A stretch of DNA of 64,000 nt from Tridacna crocea (lineage: Eukaryota > Mollusca > Bivalvia > Cardiida > Cardiidae). This document shows positions 1-11,522 of this stretch, one piece after another. Numbering within the stretch: the first letter of the stretch is position 1; each line of letters opens with the position of its first letter. The translations under genes and the position numbers were made by a program. The stretch covers positions 60,027,159 to 60,091,158 of the forward strand of contig OX031059.1 of NCBI GenBank assembly GCA_943736015.1, read 5' to 3'. The notes beneath the pieces were generated by a model. That model was not told the origin of the DNA and did not search any database. It saw only the letters and a program-made list of their open reading frames with translations.

Positions 1-1
1 C

Positions 2-943
2 TTGCGATGTTTTAAATGCCAGCGGTACGGCCATCACATCAGTAAATGTCCTAACCAAGAAACATGTTCTAAATGTGCTCATCAAGGACCTGACCATGAC
101 AGCACTACTTGTTCAAATCCTCCTCTTTGTATTAATTGTAAGTCTCAACACTCTACTTTTTCAAGAGAGTGTCCTGTATGGAAGAAAGAAAAAGAAATCC
201 TTTCCATTAAATACAACTATAATGTTACCTTTCCACAGGCAAGGAAAATATTTGAACAACGCAAGAAAACCTCTTCTGGTCCTAGTTATGCAGGTGTTGT
301 TGGCTCGTCAACTGAAAAGGACGACTGCAGCACTTGTAAAATTCTTGCGAAAGTTCTACTTCAAAAATTTCCTGATGTAGCTTCTGAGCTGAAAGAACTT
401 CTCCCTCCATCCACCTTGCCCAAACTAATTCCTGACTCTCCATCTGCATCTAAAACAAACACAACCTCTTCGGCATCCTCAAAACCCACGAACTCTCAAA
501 ATAGTTCATCTCAAAAAACTTCAAAGCCATCTACACCTTCACAAAATTCTTCACGGAAAACTTCAAAGCCATCTCCCTCTTCACAACAGTCTCTTAAGAA
601 ACCACAACCTCCATCTTCACACTCTACAACAAAACCTTACGTCTCATCTAAGGATAACAATCCCAATCATACACCCCGACCTCCTAAAAGGTCTTCTTCC
701 AAATCCAAATCACAATCTAGAGATAACCAAGGATCTTGTGAAATCACAGTCAAAGTAAATAATCCTGTCCCTACCTCCAACAGATTTTCGGAGCTGGAGG
801 ACATGGATGCAGATGCTGAAAATCTGGAAGGTGAGGCTTCAGATTCAGAAGCCTCTATTTGGTCCACTTCCAAAGATCTTTGGAACAAGGATTTTGACGC
901 TTGGCAATCATCCAAACCCGAGACATCTGTAATTAACTCTTAA
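2..943 (+). CDS. LINE ORF1, gag-like RNA-binding protein (partial at 5' end)
   Basis: The frame is open from the window edge to a stop at 941. Three zinc knuckles sit in the first 60 residues: CFKCQRYGHHISKC, CSKCAHQGPDHDSTTC and CINCKSQHSTFSREC. A basic segment follows, then about 150 residues of low-complexity Ser/Pro/Lys/Thr sequence and an acidic C-terminus. This is the C-terminal half of an ORF1p of I/Jockey-type LINEs, which binds the element RNA to form a ribonucleoprotein. The true start lies upstream of the window. ORF2 begins 15-75 bp downstream, so the two ORFs are almost contiguous. This ORF is intact as far as seen, unlike ORF2. Confidence 0.85.
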   Translation: MRCFKCQRYGHHISKCPNQETCSKCAHQGPDHDSTTCSNPPLCINCKSQHSTFSRECPVWKKEKEILSIKYNYNVTFPQARKIFEQRKKTSSGPSYAGVVGSSTEKDDCSTCKILAKVLLQKFPDVASELKELLPPSTLPKLIPDSPSASKTNTTSSASSKPTNSQNSSSQKTSKPSTPSQNSSRKTSKPSPSSQQSLKKPQPPSSHSTTKPYVSSKDNNPNHTPRPPKRSSSKSKSQSRDNQGSCEITVKVNNPVPTSNRFSELEDMDADAENLEGEASDSEASIWSTSKDLWNKDFDAWQSSKPETSVINS

Positions 944-1015
944 CCAATCTATTTTAAGATGCATTGGTTTACGGCCTCGTTTTTTACTTTAGTTTTTATA
1001 CTTTACTCATGCACT

Positions 1016-2080
1016 ATGGATACCATAATCCAGTGGAATTGTCGAGGTCTGAAGTCAAACTTTGACGAACTTTCTCTTTTAATCAATAATCACAAACCAG
1101 TTGCTGTTTGTCTGCAAGAAACCTTCCTTAAACGGGAGGATGATGTCACAATTAAATATCATTCTATTTACCACAAGATCTTTACTGAAGGCGAAAAAGC
1201 AAGAGGTGGTATTTCTATTATTGTTAAGAACAACATTCCTCACAAAGTTATCTCTTTAAATACAAACTTGCAAGCTGTTGCTGTCAGGTTATCTTTACAC
1301 AGTGCTGTTACACTGTGTTCTTTATATCCCCCCTTCCCAAGCACACCTATCAATGAGACCAATCTGAATGATCTCATTTCCCAATTGCCATCCCCCTATA
1401 GTCTTGCTGGGGACTTTAATAGTCACAATGTTATGTGGGGTTGCAGTGACACCAACCAGAGAGGTCTACAGTTAGAGAACTTCATTTTGAACAACTCTTT
1501 GTCTTTTATGAATGATAATAAGTCCAAAACCTACTTGCATCCTGCAACTGGATCTTACTCTTCCATTGATTTAACATTATGCAGCCCAGTCTTACTTCCC
1601 AATTTTACTTGGAAAGTAACTGAGGATTTCTTTGGAAGTGATCACTTCCCCATTATCTTTTCATCTACACAACCGTCCAGCAGTGTACGACGGCAAAAAT
1701 GGAAGCTTTCCAAAGCTAATTGGAATAAATTTGAAACCCTATGTGAACAGACCATTACACATGATAAATTTGGAAATTGCGATGATCCTGCGAAACCTTT
1801 CACTTCCCTATTAATTGCTGCAGCTAAATAGCCTGTCCCTCAGATCCCGACAAACCCAAAACGTCCTGACAAGCCTTGGTACAATGATGATTGTAAACAG
1901 GCTGTCAGAGACAGAAAACAGGCCCTTAGAAAATTTAACCTCAGGCCTACCAAAGAAAATCTTAACTTATTCCGTATTTCAAGGGCAGAAGCCCGTCGTA
2001 GCATTAGAGAAAATAAACGCAAGGCCTGGAGACAATATGTCTCTAAGTTGAATAGTAGAACTACCACTAAAAAAACCTGA
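1016..2080 (+). pseudogene. LINE ORF2 N-terminus: APE-type endonuclease, broken
   Basis: From the Met at 1016 the frame shows the endonuclease signatures in order: QWNCRGL near residue 7, CLQETF, GDFNSHN with the catalytic Asp and Asn, SSIDLTL, and GSDHFPI with the Asp/His pair. This domain nicks target DNA to prime reverse transcription. An in-frame TAG at 1829 ends the open frame; the same frame resumes with family-like sequence (PWYNDDC...) until TGA at 2078, where a Trp codon is expected. A Met at 959 is also in frame but adds a hydrophobic leader not typical of the family, so I prefer 1016. Confidence 0.85.
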
Positions 2081-2083
2081 GAT

Positions 2084-3770
2084 ATGATCAGAAAGATAAA
2101 TGGCAAAGGCCAGCCCCCTCTAAGTCACCTTGAAGTTAATAATACTTCATTGGAATCACCCCAGGATATAGCTGATGCCCTTGCAGACACCTTTTGCAAA
2201 AGGTCTTCCTCTGCAAACTACACAGAAAAGTTTCAGAGGAATAAAACCAGAGAAGAAAAGAAAAAACTTAATTTCAATTCTTCTAATTCAGAGCATTATA
2301 ATAAACTCTTCACCTTTAAAGAATTAAAATCTGCTCTGAATAAAGCTCACGATTCTTCTCCTGGCCCAGATAAAGTTCATTATCAGTTTTTAAAACATTT
2401 ACCTTTTACTTCTCTCTCAGTTTTATTTGATATTTTCAATGATATCTGGCAGTCAGGTGATTTTCCTGCATCTTGGCGGGAGGCACTTGTCATTCCTATC
2501 CCAAAACCTGGCAAAGATGCTAGTGACCCAGCCAACTATCGGCTAATAGCCCTTACTAGTTGTCTCTGCAAGACCCTAGAACGTATGGTCAACGACAGGC
2601 TTGTCTGGTTTTTAGAGAAAAACAACCTCATTGTTGATGTTCAGAGTGGATTTCGTCGCCAGCGTGGCACCATAGATCATCTTGTCCGCTTTGAAACCTT
2701 TGTCAGAGAAGCCTTTATTAATAGACAGCATGTAGTATCTGTCTTTTTGACCTTGAAAGCGCTTACGATACAACTCAGAAATACGGAATTCTGAAAGACT
2801 TGCATAACTTTGGTTTTCGAGGCCGTCTTCCTCTTTTTATTTCAGCCTTCTTGGACGAACGTCTTTTCCGTGCCCGAGTTGGTAGTACTGTCTCGGGAGC
2901 CCGTGAACAGGAGATGGGTGTACCCCAAGGATGTATTCTCTCTGTTACACTTTTCAGTGTAAAAATAAACAGTATAGTTAAAGCTGTCTGTCCTGGTGTA
3001 GATTGTTCCCTCTATGTTGATGATTTCGTTATATGCTTCAGATCTCGAAATATGAATATTACTGAGAGACAACTTCAAGAGTGTCTCAACAAACTGCAAA
3101 CATGGTCTGATGAAAATGGCTTCAAATTTTCAAAGTCCAAACTAAGTGCATGCACCTCTGTAATCTACGAGGTGTTCATCCAGATCCTGAACTGTATTTG
3201 GACAAAACTAAAATTGAAGTCGTGTCCGAGTTTAAATTTCTTGGAGTCATCTTTGACAGAAAGCTTTCCTTCCTTCCTCACATCACTGCACTTAAAAAGA
3301 AGTGCAAGAAGGCTCTTAATCTTCTTAAGGTTGTGGCTCATTCTGAATGGGTGGCAGACCGTAAAGTCCTCTTGCGGCTTCATCGGTCTTTAGTTCGCTC
3401 CAAGTTAGACTATGGATCTGTTGTATACGGATCGGCCCGTAAATCCTGTCTGAAAATTCTCGATTCTATACACCACGAAGGTCTGCGTCTTGTACTTGGA
3501 GCTTTCAGAACTTCTCCCGTCAATAGTCTCTATGTTGAGGCTAATGAACCTTCCCTTTCTTACAGGAGAGAAAAACTCTCACTTCAATATATTTTAAAAC
3601 TTAAGTCGAATCGTTTTAATCCAACTCATAATGTTGTCTTTAAACCTGAATATAAATGTCTTTTTGAAAGGAAACCAAATGTTATTCCTCCATTTGGTAT
3701 CCGCATGGAGCCCATTGTAGATAACCTTAGCATAGACACTGAGTCTACTGCGGACTATAAAAATCTCTGA
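2084..3770 (+). pseudogene. LINE ORF2: reverse transcriptase, broken
   Basis: The RT runs over three frames. Palm and finger motifs are visible: SSPGPDKVHYQ, PIPKPGKD, NYRLIALTS, SGFRRQRG, then (after the frame change near 2747) VPQGCILSVTLF and the catalytic YVDDF near 3015. After another frame change near 3140 the thumb shows FKFLGVIFDRKLSF and the conserved LDYGSVVYG. The domain copies element RNA at the nicked target. At least two frameshifts separate the pieces, so no functional enzyme is encoded. Confidence 0.85.
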
Positions 3771-3807
3771 AATCCCTCCATGGACACTAAACAGTGCAGA
3801 ATTCTGA

Positions 3808-4619
3808 TTTGACCTTGCATCTGACAAAAAGTCTGTCACGGATAGAACTGTGTTTCATGCTAGATACAACGAGATAAAGGAGCATTATTTTTCCTTCAAA
3901 CCCATCTATACAGATGGATCTAAAGAAGGAAATTCTGTAGCAGCTGCCGCTGTTTATGGACAAAGGAGCTTAAAGTGCTGCCTTCCAAACAACTCCTCTA
4001 TCTTCTCTGCTGAAATTAAAGCAATTGATCTTGCCCCTAATCTAGTTGAAAGTTCTAATTCCAACCGTTTTATTATCTTTTCAGACTCTCTGTCAACATT
4101 ACAGGCCCTTTCAAATCAACAATTTGAGAATCCTTTAATCTGCAGTTTACTTGAAAGGATCTCAAAAATTTCTTCTAAGAATAGACTGGTGTTCTGCTGG
4201 CTTCCAAATCATGTAGGCATCAAAGGCAGTGAAAATGCCTCCGTTTTAACACATATCCAACCTTCTTGGCAATCCCAGTGGGATGCTGATGTTTTCAATA
4301 AGCTGCATTCAGTTAAACAATCCCTTGGTGAATGGTATCCCGTTTACAGGTCCGTTCGTCGAGAAGAAGTGATAATTGCACGACTTCGAATTGGCCATTC
4401 ACGCATCACACATTCCTGGCTCTTGATAAGAGATGATGCCCCTGAATACCATGCAATGCAACTTTTTCTGTAAAACATATCCTACTAGATTGCATTGACT
4501 TTCAGCCAGTTCGTTCAAAATATTTCAACGTCGATAATTTGAAAAATCTTTTTGATTCTGTCAGCGTTGAATCTATTATCGCTTTCATAAAGGAGATTGG
4601 CATTTACAATAAACTGTGA
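3808..4619 (+). pseudogene. LINE ORF2: RNase H and C-terminal domain, broken
   Basis: The frame shows YTDGSKEGN (first catalytic Asp), FSAEIKAIDL (Glu), IFSDSLSTLQAL (Asp) and NHVGIKGSENAS. In the last motif the expected final Asp (HVGIxGNExAD) is Ser, so the active site would be impaired. The I-type C-terminal block RREEVIIARLRIGHSRITHS follows. After a frame change near 4460 the frame continues with VKHILLDC to a TGA at 4617. RNase H after RT separates this element from most CR1, L2 and RTE LINEs. Confidence 0.8.
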
Positions 4620-5320
4620 TATTTACTCTTGAGTTTCTTACCCATCTTTTTACAACATTCTTTACTTCATTAATATTCAGTTTGCATCTCCTTCATGGGA
4701 GGATTGGCTCTCTTGGAGACATCTTATCCCATTGGAGACAGGACCTCTTTAATGGGAGTGTATTGATCCCATTGGAGGCTCCAATCTTTACCAGTTTTAA
4801 CCTCATTTCCAAGGAAAAACAATATTATCAGTCTTACCTTTTAATCTAAAGCTTTGGAGTAGGCAGGGACGCCCAGCCACTCAATATCATATTTTATGCA
4901 CATTATAAATGACACATATTTCTTCTCAACCTCTTTTTATCAAACCAGCATTGAGTTCAAACCTTTTTATCACATTCTTAAATCTCATCATTTAAAACTT
5001 TTGAGTATATAGGGATTGCCCTGTAACTCGATGATGCCCTTGATGCATTAAATTTTCTTAATTCAATTTTTTATTGTCATTCAAACTTTATTCAGTTTAA
5101 ACAACTCCATGTTTATTATCTTTTAACATAGATATGCGCGCTAAATGACCAAAGCTGTCGATGCTCCATAAAACAACATTCATTCATTCAACTGTTCTCG
5201 TGTATGAATGCCCATGACCATGTCGATTGAGAATGGCAATCAGTGCATTGGCATTGATATGATTAATTGTCATTAGTAGTATTAGTAAGATATACTTAGG
5301 TATGATCCATTTGTTATTGC

Positions 5321-5903
5321 TTAACATGAGTCCTTGCCAATGGAAGACGATAGTCTTTCCACTCTGTTTGTAATGTCTCGACCAGATTTACCACAAAAAA
5401 CTTGATGCAGAAAGTTCTTTATAATAGCAGGTTTGCATTGCCAAGAAATGAGATAACATAGTGAAGGTGGCCATGCTAGAGCCTGTCCATTGGCTTCATA
5501 AATATGCCTTCTGACTCTTGAAGGTGCTGTTGCTGCTAGATCAAAAGCCTGACCTTCGATGTCTGCTGCAACACACTTTTTGAGCTTGGTTGCCAAAATT
5601 ATAATTTTCCTGAAATATATTTGACCAGTTTATCTTCCAACTTACACGTATTACAGCTCTCATGTACAAATCAGGATGACTTTCGAACAGGGAAGAAAGA
5701 TATCTTTTCTGCAACACGTTCATCCTTTCTACATTCTTACCAAGAACTATGTGCTCTTCGATATACTGGCATATATACTTGAAGGCATTGCCATGCAATT
5801 GTTGGGGACTTATCTGACTATATGTCTTAGTGGAGATCATGTCTTTTTTCACCTCTTTTATACTTACTGCGACCACGATGGTGGTAATGCGCTTTTCTAA
5901 CAA
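5321..5903 (-). pseudogene. Fossil ORF of an unrecognised multi-copy protein
   Basis: Two overlapping minus-strand frames give sequence that looks once-coding, with biased composition and runs such as RRHIYEANGQALAWPPSLC and YLISWQC. I have a weak recollection of similar text in uncharacterised multi-copy invertebrate proteins but cannot name a family or function. It is degenerate and lies just beyond the LINE tail. It could also be chance open frame, so confidence is low. Confidence 0.3.
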
Positions 5904-6061
5904 CCAGATCTTGAATCACTTAACGACTTCTTCAGCACACCTAATTACACATTTGACTAGATTTTGTTTCACACTGTTCACTTTCATTGTACTCTTTCCA
6001 CAGAATATGCACTTATCAGTTGTCTGTTGGAAACAAAACTTTGCTGCATGATGAATCGGTT

Positions 6062-6666
6062 GATGATCGCCAACGCTTGGAAGTACTTGGTTGGTTCAAG
6101 CTTTCTGTTTATCTCTATAAACAGGTTTAGGCTTGGTTACTTTAGAGATATTGGAGAAAAATAAATAACATGTAGGATGGTGTCCATTTAGCTAAGCATT
6201 TAGTTCATTTGTTATGTTGCATGATATGTTTTCAAATCTTTGTTTCTCATTTGAAAGTTTCAACCTTTTCTAGGCAACATCTTTAATTTACTGGTAAGCA
6301 AGAGACGTTATTTTTATCTTCTCCTGTATTTTGAAAATGCACCAACAAATTCGATTACCCGTGTTGGTGTCTTTTACATGTATTGATGGTTTTGCCTTTG
6401 GCTGAGATGGTTTCAATATAACTAGTTTCTCCATGGTGGACTACATCACCAAACAGTAGAAATCAGAACAAACTTATTCACATAGAAGGTAGACTTTGAA
6501 TTTTCATCAGCCCATCGTGTGATAAACTCGCCTTTGCACATACGTCGTCATAAATCGTCTGATTATGTTACTGATATGTTTAAAAAGGGAGGTTTATTAT
6601 AAGATTAAGTCCGATTAATTCATGAATATCTGCAATTTAGTGCAATTACAGGAATTAAAAGGCATC
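6062..6666 (+). repeat. 605-bp direct repeat, copy 1
   Basis: This segment is repeated in the same orientation at 8547-9151 with the same length, no indels and only about nine substitutions by eye. It starts GATGATCGCCAACGC and ends AAAAGGCATC. Neither TG...CA ends nor TIRs are visible, so it does not look like an LTR; a recent local duplication is the simplest reading. Confidence 0.85.
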
Positions 6667-8368
6667 CGGTCTGTTAACTCCATTTTTTAGCAAAATGTTT
6701 ACACTCCGGACGAAAGCAACACATTTTGCATACAGTTAATAGACATCATTTCGAGTCATTTGCGCCTGGTGTGCCCGATTTCAGTGGCCTAGTTCATAAA
6801 TTACTGCCTATTTTATATTCGGATAGATGTAGTGTCCGAATATTTTTCCTGTGTACTTTCCTTTTATCAGAATACACGTCTTCGTATCTCACAATGATTT
6901 GATTTACTGAGGGTCGATCGAAACGTTTTCATATTTTAATAGAACTTTATTTTCTTTTTTTTATCGAGATTTTGATTTACTTTGTAGGTGGATTTTGATT
7001 TATTTTCAGCATTATAGTAATGAAACAATATAGAAATAAATCCGAAATAATACCAAGAAATGGCCTTGTTGGTATTTTTTTTTTCACTTTTATATTATGT
7101 TCGGAATTCTTGAAATGCCCCAAAAAACTTAAAACGGCCGTGCTGGTAGTTTTATTAATTATCTTTTTAGAAGACACATAGAAAAAAAACTGTCGTTTTA
7201 TCAGTCTTTCGGTAGACCTAAGAGAGTAAATCGGTATCATACGTAATCGCTGTCTCCTATCGGGCGTGTTGATACAACTTTTTGTATGCAGACTACATTA
7301 ACCCTTAGGCTGCAAGTGCGACTCATTGACCTCTTGTAGACAATATAGATCAAGATCAGACTACGAAGAACGTGCAGTCTGATCCTAGATCTACACTGTC
7401 CGATACGGAGATATTTTTCCTCGAGATATTCCTTTGAAAAAACATTTGGGATTTTACTATCGACTTTAAAAGTGCCATTTGATTTAATGTATTTAGTAGG
7501 ATTGGGTTTAATAACTTGAAAAATACCCCCCCCCCACTTCCGACGAAAGAAATAAGTGCAAATATACAATTAAACTGGGACCGGTAACACCAGGTTACAT
7601 AATTATAATAATGCTTTTGAAAATAAAAACCCCAAAAAATGTTCGGGCGGACAAATGCATCTTTTAGGGCCAGTAATTAGAACAGACTTATCCTCTGTAA
7701 CAGATTTTAACAATTCCAAACCTTTACAAGTGATCAACGTCAGGCTGAACGTGACAAACAATTATGATAAGTGTGTGTTAGTCGGTGCCTAAGAAGTACA
7801 TTACAGCTTTTCATATGAATCACCTACTTTGGCGGTGAAATACCGAGATCAGAAGAACTTAACTAGCTTTTCAATGAAAACAAGTATAGCACGTATTTGC
7901 TCACTGAAAATGAATCTCGAACTTCTGTTTTTCTAGAAAGAATGGGAGGTTTGAAATTTGAATTGAACTTTGTTATTATGAGAAGATAGTTAAAACAGGA
8001 GCATGACAAAAATGCAACTATAGAGATTTTAAATGTTTTTTTTTCAAAGTCAAGATTTTCTCTGTAAATTAAAAATGTATAATGTCCCAGTTAATCGGTA
8101 AATAGTCTGTCTCTGTCTATTTGCAGATACCGGAACGATCTTTTCTGTACAAAAATTATAACTTTAACAGTTTAAATAAATCAAACTACCGATTCCTGGA
8201 TTTCGAGCCTGTACATTACAAACTTAGAGCTATGGGATTCGGCAAACATCAGTTGACCAATCAGACGTAAAAATAGAAAAGGTCTATTGCACTTACATTA
8301 CTGTTATTTTCCCCCCTTTTCCCCATTTTTTTAAACACCGAATCTTCATTAAGGCTTTACCAAACAAC
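6667..8368. other. AT-rich non-coding stretch between the 605-bp repeats
   Basis: I see no recognisable gene. It has T-rich tracts (7068-7081), a short C run (7528-7537), and near 7340-7400 a small imperfect inverted motif (AGATCAAGATCAGACT ... AGTCTGATCCTAGATCT) of a kind that recurs in fragments near 42026 and 43245. A stretch open in one frame after a good-looking acceptor (TTTGCAG at 8134-8140, open to 8270) resembles no family I know. Confidence 0.4.
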
Positions 8369-8546
8369 GTTGTCTGCGCATGTCATATTCTTCGAAGATT
8401 CGACTGTCTTATATGACGCATCACTACTAGCCCCGAAAGCGGGCTGACTGTACATAATATTACGCTCTATAAAGTAGCAATGTTGAAAATAGCTTAAAAT
8501 TACGTATCAATACGTTTGAGGAGAAATGAGACTTGCTTTAGCAACA
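8369..8546 (-). repeat. Dispersed repeat E, copy 1
   Basis: The reverse complement matches 29818-29977, sharing GACATGCGCAGACAACG at one end and TATAGAGCGTAATATTA in the middle. The shared terminus is sharp in both copies. I see no coding content. Confidence 0.7.
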
Positions 8547-9151
8547 GATGATCGCCAACGCTTGGAAGTACTTGGTTGGTTCAAGCTTTCTGTTTATCTC
8601 TATAAACAGGTTTAGGCTTGGTTACTTTAGAGATATTGGAGAAAAATAAATAACATCTAGGATGGTGTCCATTTAGCTAAGCATTTAGTTCATTTGTTAT
8701 GTAGCATGATATGTCTTCAAATCTTTGTTTCTCATTTGAAAGTTTCAACCTTTTCTAGGCAACATCTTTAATTTACTGGTAAGCAAGAGACGTTATTTTT
8801 ATCTTCTCCTGTATTTTGAAAATGCACCAACAAATTCGATTACCCCTGTTGGTGTCTTTTACATGTATTGATGGTTTTGTCTTTGGCTGAGATGGTTTCA
8901 ATATAACTAGTTTCTCCATGGTGGACTACATCACCAAACAGTAGAAATCAGAAAAAACTTATTCACATAGAAGGTAGACTTTGAATTTTCATCAGCCCAT
9001 CGTGTGATAAACTCGCCTTTGCACATACGTCGTCATAAATCGTCTGATTATGTTACTGATATGTTTAAAAAGGGAGGTTTATTATAGGATTAAGTCCGAT
9101 TAATTCATAAATATCTGCAATTTAGTGCAATTACAGAAATTAAAAGGCATC
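8547..9151 (+). repeat. 605-bp direct repeat, copy 2
   Basis: Near-identical partner of 6062-6666, about 98.5 % by eye. It begins exactly where the dispersed repeat at 8369-8546 stops, so the duplication or insertion junction and that repeat may be mechanistically linked. Confidence 0.85.
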
Positions 9152-9864
9152 ATCTGACAATATAGTTTTCGTTTCTACCATGTATTTAGCTAGAAAAAGG
9201 TAGACATTGTTGCAATACTTTACATTGGCTGGTAGAATTTAAAGTTCTTCTATTTCGTTGACCAAGTTCAAAAAGTAAAGGAGGCACTGTAGCTTTTTTT
9301 GTTGTTGTTGTTGTTGTTTATTTTTTAATACAGGAGTTTAATGTTACACTAAATATCAGAATTTTAGTGCTTTGATATTGAATGCATGTTTCTTTTAACT
9401 AAAGTCTATATATTTTGATCATGGATTATGCTTACTGATTAGTTTTAGATAAATTTTTGGATTGAAGAGTAAATAATGACCAATATAATAGTCAACTTCT
9501 CAAAATCTAATATGAAATATTCAAAAGTAGATTTGATGAACTATGGATCCATGTACTTAAAAGATGTAAATTTAATCTGAAAGTTGACTGTAGATTGCTT
9601 CAAGAATATATTCAAGACATCTAGAATAATGAAAAAGTGCTTTAAATTTATAGTTCCCTTTTAGTTTCTCAGGTTCAAGACTTCTTAGAAGCTTCAAAAA
9701 TCATCTAATTTCAATACTTCCAGTGGTTTGATTTGCATTAGACACTCTTGCTCGCAGTGAAAATCACTCTCTCGCACTCCGGATCATTCACATTCACCTC
9801 TGTAGTGGGCTCAGAAAGTAGTCCGTCATTGTGTCATATTTTCGTCACATGACCATAACTCAAA
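9152..9864. other. Non-coding AT-rich stretch with (GTT)n
   Basis: I see no gene or repeat family here, only a GTT microsatellite at 9298-9327. Near the right end (9760-9860) base composition becomes more balanced and includes a TCACATGACC E-box-like site just upstream of the candidate first exon. Confidence 0.4.
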
Positions 9865-9951
9865 ATGGCGACACAAACGACGGTGAAAAAAAGACCAATA
9901 TCGATCGTTTCATGTGCTGTTCAAACAGCATGGGACCAATCAGACTTAGTG
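9865..9951 (+). CDS. Candidate first exon of an unknown gene
   Basis: CAAAATGGCG is a good animal start context. It opens 29 codons beginning MATQTTVKKRPISIV and ending QSDLV, followed at once by a donor-like GTAGGAAATG. Upstream sequence is comparatively GC-balanced and carries TCACATGACC, compatible with a promoter or 5' UTR. I recognise no family. The donor would be phase 0, while the FUT8-like exon at 10913 needs a phase-2 donor, so this is not simply its preceding exon. The same DNA is open in another frame (9831-10013), so the exon is only a candidate. Confidence 0.25.
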
Positions 9952-10912
9952 GTAGGAAATGTACAAAAGAGGGATTTTCTGAAAAGCCTTTAAGTATCTT
10001 TAAAGGACGATAACTTGATTTTAATCTTACAAACTTAGATCCACCGGTGTGTCAAATCAGTTGTCATCATTCATGGGCACAGCCATTTTTGTTAAAATTG
10101 GCGTAAGATTCTGATAAGTGAAGAAGCTCGATAAAAATAGTTCCATACTATACAGGTAAATTCATCAGTTTGAAAGCACCTATAATGCATCCAGAATCAT
10201 TTTTCCCTTGTCTATTTTATAATGTTACTAATGAAACAGTTAAACGGTAACAAAACATGTTTGCCTCGATTTGACGAGATTCTTGTCATTTAGCCCATTG
10301 CAGAGATGTATGGTGAGAGTAACGAACGACAACTCTGCTCGGAGATTGAGTGAAAATGTGTAGAAACATTAGTTTCTATACATTATTTGAGATCAGTTAG
10401 GACTTCAAGAATAAATTATCGCCTACCGCTGATCAAATGATAGTCAATCAAAGCACACCTAATGATCTCCGACCTCTATAACTTGCAAAAGTCCCAGCTG
10501 CTAGGTAAATACATGTATGTTCAAGAGACGTTCGGCTTTTAGAAATTGATAGTGCCAAAATTTCTCCCGGGGACGCAAGGGGGGGGGGGGGGGGGGAGTG
10601 GGGGAGCAAACACCCTGTTGGCTCATGAATAGTTTATTGGCATGACTCAAGGAGGTGTCCTATCGGCTTGGGGTCACATGGGTCAAAGATGACGGTAACC
10701 TAGAATTATTTCTGTTCTCTGATTGTGCTGCTTCAGTGACAAGGTGTTGGCTGTAGTGCGGGCATTTGTTCGACAGTTTTGGCTTTCTATGGCAGCGCTG
10801 TAAAATTACGGCGCAACTAATTTATATTTTGATTGTTAGCACTAGGTAATGGAAATGTCAAGCAGTATTGATAGTATCAGAAAGCATGGAAACATTTTCT
10901 CTTTTTTTTTAG
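9952..10912. other. Intergenic or intronic stretch with poly-G tract
   Basis: No gene seen. It contains an 18-base G run at 10579-10596 followed by AGTGGGGG. The right end has a polypyrimidine tract (10896-10910) that serves as the acceptor of the next exon. Confidence 0.5.
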
Positions 10913-11066
10913 ATATCCGGAATACATCGTTCTGAATGACGACAACTACACACGGACCGCAGAACATCTTTACGAGCGGAAAACGGCTCATGGAAAACTT
11001 GGGATCCTCCATGATACATACATGCTTTCTAAATGTGATTTCGTAGTCTGCACTTTTAGTTCAAAC
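10913..11066 (+). CDS. Alpha-1,6-fucosyltransferase (FUT8)-like, penultimate exon
   Basis: A T-rich tract ending in AG is followed by one base completing a codon and 51 codons, then the donor AAC|GTACGT. The peptide begins YPEYIVLNDDNYTRTAEHLY and ends KCDFVVCTFSSN. Human FUT8 has the same arrangement (YPNYEFISDN ... ADFLVCTFSSQVCRVAYE), so this is the GT-B catalytic region near the C-terminal half of the enzyme, which adds core fucose to N-glycans in the Golgi. The intron to the next exon is phase 0 and 2212 bp long, and holds four MITE or foldback insertions. Earlier exons were not found in the 5 kb upstream; they may lie beyond the LINE. Confidence 0.85.
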
Positions 11067-11155
11067 GTACGTAGATTTTTTTTCTGTGTGGGGAACAGTT
11101 GAAGGGTGTAGAAAGTGTAGAATTATATTTCATACTGAATATTAATGACCGCATA

Positions 11156-11412
11156 TGGCCTGCAAATTGCGAAAAGAGGCATTCGGACATTTGCGTAAAG
11201 TGTCGTTTCGGATCAGCCTGCGCAGTCCTCACAGGCTATTCCGAAACGACACTTTTCGTTTGTTTGTAACTTCTGTTTTGTGCAAGTTTGCTGTAGCACA
11301 AAATCTAATGTCGTCGTAAGTTCTTGGATTAGCCTGCGTAGACTGTGGAGGCTGATCCGAGACGACACTTTACGCAAATGTCCGAATGCCCCTTTTCGCG
11401 TGTTGCAAGCCA
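11156..11412 (+). mobile_element. MITE with about 50-bp TIRs (GACGACACTTT family)
   Basis: Ends are inverted repeats: GGCATTCGGACATTTGCG and the downstream AAAGTGTCG block are mirrored at 11364-11412. Internal palindromes (GATCAGCCTGCGCAGTC ... CACAGGCT) occur near both ends. It lies in the last intron of the FUT8-like gene. An older relative, split by another element, is at 45225-47455. No coding capacity; superfamily not assigned. Confidence 0.85.
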
Positions 11413-11522
11413 TCTGCATGCTAAGTTGATAAATCTATTCTTCTAAGCACAAAGGTTAGGCTGATAATGATGACTTGGCACGTGAAGAAATTCATGGTCT
11501 GCGAGGTACAAATATTAGAAAG

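Larger units (their letters stand above)
2..5197 (+). mobile_element. I/Nimb-like non-LTR retrotransposon (LINE), decayed
   Basis: This LINE is cut by the window start. It has a gag-like ORF1 with CCHC knuckles, then ORF2 with an APE-type endonuclease, reverse transcriptase, RNase H and a C-terminal domain ending at the stop at 4617. A 3' UTR of about 580 bp ends in a short ATTC repeat near 5190-5199. RNase H downstream of RT plus an ATTC tail is the layout of the I superfamily (I, Nimb and relatives); the clade is my inference. ORF2 is broken by stops at 1829, 2078 and 3805 and by frame changes near 2747, 3140, 3760 and 4460, so the copy is dead. I found no target-site duplication because the 5' end is outside the window. 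Confidence 0.9.

Noticed and set aside
5190-5200. Telomere-like or microsatellite locus (ATTC)n
   Set aside because: It is the 3' tail of the LINE.
8141-8270. Open frame after TTTGCAG acceptor
   Set aside because: No matching FUT8 sequence and no other recognised family; AT-rich codons.
6062-9151. LTR retrotransposon with 605-bp LTRs
   Set aside because: No TG...CA ends, no target duplication, no primer site or protein motif in the 1.9 kb between the repeats.
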